Shown here piece by piece: positions 39,959 to 46,294 of a stretch of 46,294 bases of DNA. The position numbers were made by a program, and so were the translations under genes. Origin of the DNA: Aquipseudomonas alcaligenes MRY13-0052 (GTDB lineage: Bacteria > Pseudomonadota > Gammaproteobacteria > Pseudomonadales > Pseudomonadaceae); the NCBI GenBank assembly GCA_000474255.1, contig BATO01000051.1, forward strand, positions 1-46,294. The letters run 5' to 3'. The notes beneath the pieces are model-generated. The model was not told the DNA's origin, did not search any database, and worked only from the letters and a program-made list of their open reading frames with translations. Position 1 is the first letter of the stretch; every line of letters begins with the position of its first letter.

Positions 39959-42900
39959 ATGCGCGGCCTCAACCTCTCCGAAATCGCCGTACGCAACCCG
40001 GCGGTGACCCTGTTCCTGATCATCGCGGTGATCCTTTCCGGGGTCTTCGCCTTCGGCAAGCTGGGCCGCGCCGAAGACCCCTCCTTCACCGTCAAGACCA
40101 TGACCGTCACCGCCACCTGGCCCGGCGCCACGGCGCGGGAGATGCAGGAGCAGGTCGCCGACCGCCTGGAGAAGCGCCTGCAGGAGCTGGACTTCTACGA
40201 CCGCGTGGAAACCATCGCCCAGCCCGGCTTCGTCTCGATGAAGGTGCAGTTCCTCGAATCCACCCGCCCCGGCGATATCCAGGAGCTGTTCTACCAGACC
40301 CGCAAGAAGCTCAGTGACGAGGCCGCGCGCCTGCCCCGTGGCGTGCAGGGGCCGTTCTTCAACGACGAATACTCCGATGTCTATTTCGCCCTCTATGCCC
40401 TGGAGGCCAAGGCCCTGCCCCACCGCGAGCTGGTGAAGATGGCCGAGGACCTGCGCCAGGGCTTCCTGCGCCTGCCGGGGGTGAAGAAGGTCAACATCCT
40501 CGGCGAGCAGGCCCAGCGCGTGTTCGTCGAGTTCTCCTACCAGCGCCTGGCCACCCTCGGCATCAAGCCGGAGCAGATCTTCGCCGCCCTCGCCGCACAG
40601 AACGGCGTCTCCCCCGCCGGCTTCGTCGAGACCGCCGGCCCGCGTGCCTACATCCGCATCGACGGCGCCTTCGACACCCTCGCGCTGATCGAGAACGTGC
40701 CCATCGCCGCCGGCGGCAAGGTGCTGCGCATCGCCGACGTGGCCACGGTCAGCCGCGGCTACGAAGACCCGGCCAGCTACCGCATCCGCCACCAGGGCGA
40801 CCCGGCGCTGATGCTCGGGGTGATCATGGAGCCGCACTTCAACGGCCTCGACCTGGACCGCACCCTGCAGGCCGAGGAAGACCGCATCCACGCCGACCTG
40901 CCCCTGGGCGTCAGCTTCGACAAGGTCTCCGACCAGGCGAAGAACATCCGCCTGGCGGTGGACGAATTCATGCTCAAGTTCTTCGTCGCCCTGGCCGTGG
41001 TCATGCTCATCAGCCTGCTCGCCCTGGGCTTCCGCGTCGGCCTGGTGGTGGCCGCGGCGGTGCCGCTGACGCTGTCCATCGTCTTCGTGATCATGCTGAT
41101 GACCGGCCGCGAGTTCGACCGCATCACCCTTGGCGCGCTGATCCTCTCCCTCGGCCTGCTGGTGGACGACGCCATCATCGCCATCGAAATGATGGTGGTG
41201 AAACTGGAGGAAGGCTTCGACCGCATGAAGGCCGCCACCTTCGCCTGGAGCTCCACCGCCGCGCCCATGCTCACCGGCACCCTGGTGACCATCATCGGCT
41301 TCCTGCCGGTGGGCTTCGCCCGCTCCGGCGCCGGGGAATACGCCGGCAACATCTTCTGGATCGTCGGCTTCGCGCTGATCGCCTCCTGGCTGGTGGCCGT
41401 GGTGTTCACGCCCTACCTCGGGGTGAAGATGCTGCCGCGCATCGTTCCCGTGCCTGGCGGCCACGACGCTCTCTACGCCGGCCCCTGGTATGCGCGCCTG
41501 CGCCGCCTGGTGAGCGCCTGCGTCGAACACCGCTGGCTGGTCACCGCCCTGGTGCTCGGTGCCTTCGTGCTCTGCGTGCTGGGCATGGGCGCGGTGAAGA
41601 AGCAGTTCTTCCCCAACTCCGACCGCTCCGAGCTGATCCTCGAGGTCTACATGCCGCCGGGCAGCGCCTTCAAGGCCACCGAAGCGGTGGTCGCCCAGGT
41701 GGAAAGCGCCCTGCTGGAGGAGCCGCAAACCAAACTGGTGGACGCCTATGTCGGCGGCGGCGCACCACGCTTCTTCCTCTCGCTGAACCCGGAGCTGCCG
41801 GACCCGGCCTTCGCCAAGCTCATCGTGCAGACCGCCAGCGCCCACGACCGCGACGCCCTCAAGGCGCGCATGCGCGAACGCATCGCCGCCGGTGAATTCC
41901 CCTCGGCGCGGGTGCGCGTCACCCAGTTGCTGTTCGGCCCGCCGGTGCCCTTCCCCGTGGTGTTCCGCGTGGCCGGGCCGGACGCCGACGTGCTGCGCGG
42001 CATCGCCGAGGACGTGCGCCAGGTGGTGGCCGCCAACGCCCTGACCCGCGACAGCTTCCTCGACTGGGGCGAGCGCACCAGCGCCTACCGCCTGGTGCTG
42101 GACCAGGACCGCCTGCGCCTGCTCGGCTTCACCCCCGACCAGGTGCGCAGCCAGGTCAATGCCCTGCTCACCGGCAACACCGTCACCGAGGTGCGCGAAG
42201 GCACCCGCAATGTGCTGGTCATCGCCCGGGCACTGGACGACCAGCGCGAGAACCTCGGCAACCTCGCCGACCTGACCCTGACCAACGCCGCCGGCCAGTC
42301 CGTGGCGCTGGAACAGGTCGGGCGTTTCCAGGCGGTGATGGAGGACCCGGTGCTCAAGCGTCGCGACCGCGACATCACCTTCGAAGTGCGCGCCGACATC
42401 GTCGACGGCACCCAGCCCCCGGACGTGGAAATGGCCGTGTGGCGCGACCTGCAGCCGCTGCTAGCGCAGCTGCCGTCCGGCTACCGGGTGGAGATCGCAG
42501 GGCCCGTGGAGGAAAGCGCCAAGGCCAACAAGGCCCTGGCTGCGCTGTTCCCCATCATGATCCTGCTGACCCTGGTGGTGATCATGTTCCAGGTGCGCTC
42601 CTTCGGCGTGATGTTCATGGTCTTCGCCACCGCGCCCCTGGGGCTGATCGGCGCCGTGCCCACACTGCTGCTGTTCGACCAGCCCTTCGGCTTCAACGCC
42701 ATCCTCGGGCTGATCGGCATCGGCGGCATCCTCATGCGCAACACGCTGATCTTCACCGACCAGATCCGCCAGAACCGCGAGGCCGGCCAGGAGGTGCGCG
42801 AGGCCATCATCGAAGCCACGGTGCGCCGCGCCCGCCCGGTGGTGCTCACCGCCCTGGCGGCGGCGCTGGCCTTCATCCCGCTCACGCTCTCGGTGTTCTG

Positions 42901-44239
42901 GTCGTCCCTGGCCTTCGTGCTGATCGGCGGCGTGCTGGTCGGCACCCTGCTCACCCTGCTGTTCCTGCCGGCACTCTGCACCCTGGTGCTGGTGCGCAAA
43001 CCCCGTCGCCCACCGGAGGATTCCCCCATGGACGCCACCCGCCGCTCCGGCCTGCTGCTGGCCCTGCTCATCGTGCTCTGCGGCCTGGGCGAGATGTCCA
43101 CCCAACTGCTGCTGCCCAGCCTCGCCGCCATCGAGCATGGCTTGGCGGCAGCGCCCGGCTCGTCCCTGGTGGCGCTCTCGGTGTTCGTCGGCGCCTTCGG
43201 CGTGGGCCAACTGTTCTTCGGCCCGCTGTCGGACCGCATCGGGCGCAAGCCGGTGCTGCTGGCCGGCGTCGCCACCTATGTGCTGGCCTCGCTGTGGATG
43301 GCCTTCGCCCACTCCATGCCGGAGTTCATCGCCGGCCGCGCCCTGCAGGGCCTCGGCGCCTGCGCGGCGCTGGTGGTGGCCCGGGCCATCGTGCGCGACG
43401 TGTGGCGCGAGAAGGCCGGCCCGATCATGGCCCTCACCGTGATCGGCATGCTCTGCACCATCATGCTGTCACCGGTCATCGGCGGTCTGATCGCCGCCAA
43501 GGCCGGCTCCTGGCGTGCGGTGGTGGTGGCCACGGTGATCATCGGCATCCTCGCCCTGCTCGCCTGCACCCTGCTCTACCGGGAGAGCAACCAGGCCCGC
43601 GACCCGCTCGCCGGGCGCCTGGCCACACTCGCCGGCAACTACCGCGCCCTGCTCAAGGGCGCCGAAGTGCGCGCCTTCTCCTTCGCCATCGCCGGCACCT
43701 ACGGCGCCATGTTCTGCGTGATCGCCGGCTCCTCGCGGGTGTTCGTCGGCCAGCTCGGCCTGAGCCCCACCCAGTACGGGCTGGTCTTCGGCGGCATCGT
43801 TTCGGGCTTGATCGCCGGGGCCATCCTCAGCAACCGTCTCATCATGAAATGGGGCCCGGCGCGCCTGGTGGGCGTGGGCACGGCACTGGTGGCCGGCGGT
43901 GCCTTGCTCACCCTCGCCATCCTGCTCGCCGCCGGCCCATCGGTGCCGGGCCTGCTGCTGCCGCAGGTGCTGCTCACCCTCGGCGCCGGCATGGTGCTGC
44001 CCGGCTCGGTGGCCGGCGCGGTGATCCCCAACCCGACCCGCGCGGGGCTCGCCGCCGGCTTCATCGGCTTCGCCCAGATGGCCGGTGCCACGCTCTCAGG
44101 CCTCCTGCTCAGCGCCCTGCAGAACGACAGCGCGCTGCCGATGATCGGCCTCAACGTCACCTTCGCCGTCGCCGCTTTCGGCCTGTTCCGCCTCGCCCGG
44201 GCGCACCAGGCACGCGCGGTGGCGCTGGCGACGGACTGA
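39959..44239 (+). CDS. Fusion of an RND efflux pump and a Bcr/CflA-type MFS transporter
   Basis: One open frame of 1426 codons. Residues 1-1023 form a complete RND pump of the acriflavin-resistance type: first membrane segment VTLFLIIAVILSGVFAF, porter domains, the proton-relay pair D403 and D404 in GLLVDDAIIAIEMM, a second set of porter domains, and a last membrane segment ending in LVLVRKPRRPPEDSP. Residues 1024-1426 form a complete 12-segment MFS drug exporter with motif A (GPLSDRIGRKP). The two are joined with no linker and no stop, both ends at the joint being cytoplasmic. GGAGGA at 43015-43020 and ATG at 43028 sit exactly at the joint, so the MFS part may also be made alone. The substrate is unknown. 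Confidence 0.9.
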   Translation: MRGLNLSEIAVRNPAVTLFLIIAVILSGVFAFGKLGRAEDPSFTVKTMTVTATWPGATAREMQEQVADRLEKRLQELDFYDRVETIAQPGFVSMKVQFLESTRPGDIQELFYQTRKKLSDEAARLPRGVQGPFFNDEYSDVYFALYALEAKALPHRELVKMAEDLRQGFLRLPGVKKVNILGEQAQRVFVEFSYQRLATLGIKPEQIFAALAAQNGVSPAGFVETAGPRAYIRIDGAFDTLALIENVPIAAGGKVLRIADVATVSRGYEDPASYRIRHQGDPALMLGVIMEPHFNGLDLDRTLQAEEDRIHADLPLGVSFDKVSDQAKNIRLAVDEFMLKFFVALAVVMLISLLALGFRVGLVVAAAVPLTLSIVFVIMLMTGREFDRITLGALILSLGLLVDDAIIAIEMMVVKLEEGFDRMKAATFAWSSTAAPMLTGTLVTIIGFLPVGFARSGAGEYAGNIFWIVGFALIASWLVAVVFTPYLGVKMLPRIVPVPGGHDALYAGPWYARLRRLVSACVEHRWLVTALVLGAFVLCVLGMGAVKKQFFPNSDRSELILEVYMPPGSAFKATEAVVAQVESALLEEPQTKLVDAYVGGGAPRFFLSLNPELPDPAFAKLIVQTASAHDRDALKARMRERIAAGEFPSARVRVTQLLFGPPVPFPVVFRVAGPDADVLRGIAEDVRQVVAANALTRDSFLDWGERTSAYRLVLDQDRLRLLGFTPDQVRSQVNALLTGNTVTEVREGTRNVLVIARALDDQRENLGNLADLTLTNAAGQSVALEQVGRFQAVMEDPVLKRRDRDITFEVRADIVDGTQPPDVEMAVWRDLQPLLAQLPSGYRVEIAGPVEESAKANKALAALFPIMILLTLVVIMFQVRSFGVMFMVFATAPLGLIGAVPTLLLFDQPFGFNAILGLIGIGGILMRNTLIFTDQIRQNREAGQEVREAIIEATVRRARPVVLTALAAALAFIPLTLSVFWSSLAFVLIGGVLVGTLLTLLFLPALCTLVLVRKPRRPPEDSPMDATRRSGLLLALLIVLCGLGEMSTQLLLPSLAAIEHGLAAAPGSSLVALSVFVGAFGVGQLFFGPLSDRIGRKPVLLAGVATYVLASLWMAFAHSMPEFIAGRALQGLGACAALVVARAIVRDVWREKAGPIMALTVIGMLCTIMLSPVIGGLIAAKAGSWRAVVVATVIIGILALLACTLLYRESNQARDPLAGRLATLAGNYRALLKGAEVRAFSFAIAGTYGAMFCVIAGSSRVFVGQLGLSPTQYGLVFGGIVSGLIAGAILSNRLIMKWGPARLVGVGTALVAGGALLTLAILLAAGPSVPGLLLPQVLLTLGAGMVLPGSVAGAVIPNPTRAGLAAGFIGFAQMAGATLSGLLLSALQNDSALPMIGLNVTFAVAAFGLFRLARAHQARAVALATD

Positions 44240-44245
44240 GGGCGA

Positions 44246-44269
44246 TTCGCGAGCAGAGCTCGCTCCTAC
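44246..44269 (-). repeat. Hairpin repeat, family F, copy 2
   Basis: Exact reverse complement of 24593-24616; it lies directly after the fusion gene stop. Confidence 0.75.
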
Positions 44270-44315
44270 GGGATGCAGTACACCTGTGGGAGCGGCTGAA
44301 TGGAAACAAAAGAAT

Positions 44316-44370
44316 CGGGTGACGCGGGCCCGCCCCGGAGCGTTGGAAGGGGCCCGCATGCTGTCACCCG
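44316..44370 (-). terminator. Large inverted repeat ending the secreted-protein transcript
   Basis: CGGGTGAC plus GCGGGCCC on one side pair with GGGCCCGC and GTCACCCG on the other, with a five-base bulge on one side. On the minus strand it is followed by ATTCTTTTGTTT, so it likely terminates the gene at 44411-44752. Confidence 0.7.
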
Positions 44371-44410
44371 AGGTCGCGCGACCGTGCGCGAAGTGATCGA
44401 GCGGGTGCGA

Positions 44411-44752
44411 TCAGCGTTCTTCGTACTTCTGCAGCAGGATGTACTGCACGCCGCCGTTCTTGTGGCCACAGCTGGCGCAGGCGGCCTCGTTGGTCTCCCC
44501 GGCTTCCATGTGGCTGTTGCAGCCGTTGATCTCGCGGCCGCTGTTGGTCACCACGGTCCAGCAGATGGCGGCGGCGGTGCTGCCGTTGTTGGTGATGCGG
44601 GTGTAGCCCGAGCCACCATTCGGATAGGAGCAAGCTTCCATGTGTACCGGGTAGGCCTTGTGGGTCCAGCCCTCGCAAATGTCTTCATCCGCCTGGGCGT
44701 AGGTCGCCACCCCGGCCAGCACCAACAGGCCCAACGCAATTTTTCTGATCAT
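44411..44752 (-). CDS. Secreted six-cysteine protein, unknown function
   Basis: A 113-residue protein. The ATG at 44752 is chosen over an upstream in-frame one because it opens on a clear signal peptide (MIRKIALGLLVLAG, cut after AQA) with GGAGAAGG before it. The mature part of about 92 residues has six cysteines and two related stretches: HMEACSYPNGGSG in the first half and HMEAGETNEAACASCGHKNGG in the second, with a CxxC in the latter. It has no membrane segment. I do not recognise the family. An even cysteine count in an exported protein suggests three disulfides. It is divergent from the LuxR gene. Confidence 0.8.
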   Translation of the reverse strand: MIRKIALGLLVLAGVATYAQADEDICEGWTHKAYPVHMEACSYPNGGSGYTRITNNGSTAAAICWTVVTNSGREINGCNSHMEAGETNEAACASCGHKNGGVQYILLQKYEER

Positions 44753-44937
44753 CCTTCTCCCCTCCAGAGCACGTCTGGTCGATGGCGCGGGCACCGCTGC
44801 CCACGGCCAACGGCATTCTCCGGGAAGCGGATGGCATTGCCTATCACCAGAATTGGCTAGGCGGCTGTTTACCGGACGACTCGGGCTGACGAATAATGGC
44901 AAAAAGCCAACACTCCGCGTGTCCCGAGATAAGAAGC

Positions 44938-46128
44938 ATGGATGTCTCTGAACCCTTGGGCCTGGGCCCGCTGATCGCCAGCATCTATGAGGCTGCCCTG
45001 GACAATGGCCGCTGGAACGCCTTCCTCGCCGGTTTCGCCGCGCGCCTCGACTCCCACGCTGCGATGATCTGGGGCCACGACTTCAGCGACCGCAGCGCCG
45101 AGATCGACAACAGCACCGGCTCCATCGCCACCTTCACCGGCATCGACGCCCAGGCGATGGCGGACTTCGCCGAGTACTACTGCCAGCGCAACGTCTGGAT
45201 GGAAGACCCGCTGAAGCACGGCGAGGGCCATGTGGTCACCTCCTCCAGCCTGTTCCCGGACGACCAGCTCAAACGCACCGAGTACTACGCCGACTGGCTG
45301 CGCCACCAGGACTTCTTCTATTCATCCGCCGCGGTGGTGTCCAAGCGCGAGGACCGCTCGCTGAACGTCACCGTGGTGCGCTCCGAGCGGGTGGGCATCT
45401 TTCGCGAGGAAGAACTGCAGGTGATCTCCGCGCTAATGCCGCACCTGCAGGCCGCCTTCGCCCTGCACCGCCGGCTGCACCGGCTGGAGGCGCTGTCCCA
45501 GGCCTCGATGGCGGCGCTGGAGACCAGCACCTTCGGCATCATCCTGCTGGACCATCGCGGCCGCGTACTCCATGCCAACAGCCTGGCCCACGGCCTGGCC
45601 AACCGCTCCGGGCTGCTGCGCTTCGGCCCTGCCGACAGCCTGCGGGCCACCTACGCCGCCGACGACAACCTGCTGCAACAACGCCTGTTCGGCGCCCTGC
45701 GCACCGGCGTGGGCGCCACGGGCGACGGCGGTGGTGCCCTACGTTTGCGCGGGCTGGAAGGTTCGCAGTTGGACGCCGTAATCGCGCCCCTGCCCAGTTG
45801 GGCCTCGCCCTTCGGCGAGCGCAGTTCGGTGGTGGTCTTCCTCAGCGACCCCGGCGCCGTGATCGGCTCCCTGGCACCGATGCTGCGCGCGATCTACGGC
45901 ATGACCCCGGCCGAAGCGCGGCTCACCGAGGCCCTGGTCAACGGCCTCACGCCCCAGGAATACGCCGAGCGCCAGCAGGTCTCCCTGCACACCGTGCGCG
46001 CCCAGTTCAAATCCGCCGCCGCAAAGGCCGGCACCAGCCGCCAGGCCGACCTGGTGCGCATCGTCCTCACCGGCCCCGCCGTGCTGCGCTGGCAGGCCAA
46101 CGGCATCATCCCGCCGCCGACCACTTAG
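44938..46128 (+). CDS. LuxR-type helix-turn-helix regulator
   Basis: A 396-residue protein with a C-terminal LuxR/GerE helix-turn-helix (MTPAEARLTEALVNGLTPQEYAERQQVSLHTVRAQF in part, about residues 322-358) and a large N-terminal part with no receiver domain or acyl-homoserine-lactone pocket motifs that I can see; the middle (ETSTFGIILLDHRGRVLHAN) looks PAS-like. The ATG at 44938 has AGAAG upstream; an ATG at 44896 in the same frame lacks a ribosome site. It could control the divergent secreted protein. The ligand is unknown. Confidence 0.88.
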   Translation: MDVSEPLGLGPLIASIYEAALDNGRWNAFLAGFAARLDSHAAMIWGHDFSDRSAEIDNSTGSIATFTGIDAQAMADFAEYYCQRNVWMEDPLKHGEGHVVTSSSLFPDDQLKRTEYYADWLRHQDFFYSSAAVVSKREDRSLNVTVVRSERVGIFREEELQVISALMPHLQAAFALHRRLHRLEALSQASMAALETSTFGIILLDHRGRVLHANSLAHGLANRSGLLRFGPADSLRATYAADDNLLQQRLFGALRTGVGATGDGGGALRLRGLEGSQLDAVIAPLPSWASPFGERSSVVVFLSDPGAVIGSLAPMLRAIYGMTPAEARLTEALVNGLTPQEYAERQQVSLHTVRAQFKSAAAKAGTSRQADLVRIVLTGPAVLRWQANGIIPPPTT

Positions 46129-46146
46129 GCAGACCCTGAACCTGTG

Positions 46147-46274
46147 GGAATTCATTCGCGATCGGGCTACACCCCGGCTTCGTAGGTTGGTGTCGAGCGC
46201 AGACCGTAGCCCGTAGGGCGGGTGAAACCCGCGTGGGCCTATGCACGGTCATTGTCGGGTTGCACCCGACCTAC
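46147..46274. repeat. Cluster of hairpin repeats after the LuxR gene
   Basis: Contains a left-truncated family A unit (AATTCATTCGCGAT, 46149-46162), a family H relative near 46181, a family E unit (46213-46233) and a family D unit (46254-46274). No gene is seen from 46129 to the window end. Confidence 0.75.
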
Positions 46275-46294
46275 AAGAACTCCGGGTTTCCATG

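Noticed and set aside
39959-44239. The RND-MFS joint as a simple missed stop from a sequencing error
   Set aside because: A single error cannot be ruled out from one sequence, but the frame runs through the joint with sensible residues on both sides and no stop near it in this frame; kept as a finding with that caveat.
42439-44322. 627-codon plus-strand frame overlapping the RND-MFS gene
   Set aside because: Arg/His/Pro-rich shadow of the fusion gene in another frame with no transporter features.
44896-44937. Upstream ATG for the LuxR-type gene
   Set aside because: It lacks a ribosome site, whereas AAGAAG lies before the ATG at 44938; the longer form remains possible.

Overview
The window looks like chromosomal DNA of a high-GC Pseudomonas, probably of the P. 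aeruginosa / P. resinovorans / P. otitidis side of the genus. This rests on GC-rich codon use, on the gene order dnaX, ligA-zipA-smc, GntR, alkB, xdhABC-guaD (which I remember as close to that of P. aeruginosa), and on many Pseudomonas-style intergenic hairpin repeats. No transposase, integrase, phage gene, CRISPR array, tRNA or rRNA was seen.

Layout. 1-12.6 kb is mostly housekeeping on the minus strand: dnaX (cut by the left edge, with a (Pro-Glu)x10 tract), a small periplasmic solute-binding protein, the 4.5S SRP RNA with its own promoter, a chemoreceptor, an HU-type DNA-binding protein (plus strand), then ligA, zipA and smc, with a GntR/FCD regulator directly upstream of smc. 12.6-14.1 kb holds alkane monooxygenase alkB, divergent from the GntR gene and with two candidate operators between them. 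14.2-20.7 kb is a purine catabolism operon (xdhA with a TTG start, xdhB, a tightly coupled 49-codon small ORF, xdhC, guaD). 20.7-24.9 kb carries intergenic hairpin repeats, a TetR regulator, and a divergent Baeyer-Villiger-type monooxygenase/short-chain dehydrogenase pair controlled through two phased 16-bp palindromes. 24.6-31.4 kb is an acidic amino acid uptake locus: an AauR-type upstream site, a sigma-54 promoter, the ABC transporter aatJQMP, and the sensor/response regulator pair aauS-aauR. 31.4-38.7 kb is a mixed accessory stretch: a 109-bp direct repeat, a divergent SDR/LysR pair, a small lipoprotein, an AHSA1-type protein, a siderophore-interacting flavoreductase with a divergent MarR regulator sharing a doubly operated promoter, two DUF proteins, a 1-Cys peroxiredoxin and a methyltransferase that overlap tail to tail. 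38.8-44.2 kb is an efflux operon whose second gene is an unbroken 1426-codon fusion of an RND pump and a Bcr/CflA-type MFS transporter. 44.4-46.1 kb has a secreted six-cysteine protein of unknown function and a LuxR-type regulator, divergent from each other.

The most unusual item is the RND-MFS fusion, which also keeps a textbook Shine-Dalgarno and ATG exactly at the domain junction, so one gene may give both a fused and a free MFS protein. Other notable points are the small ORF inside the xdh operon, the secreted duplicated Cys-rich protein, the paired operators at the TetR, MarR and GntR promoters, and several families of hairpin repeats whose exact copies recur across the window. All family calls are from reading the translated sequences and remembered family features; no database search was possible.
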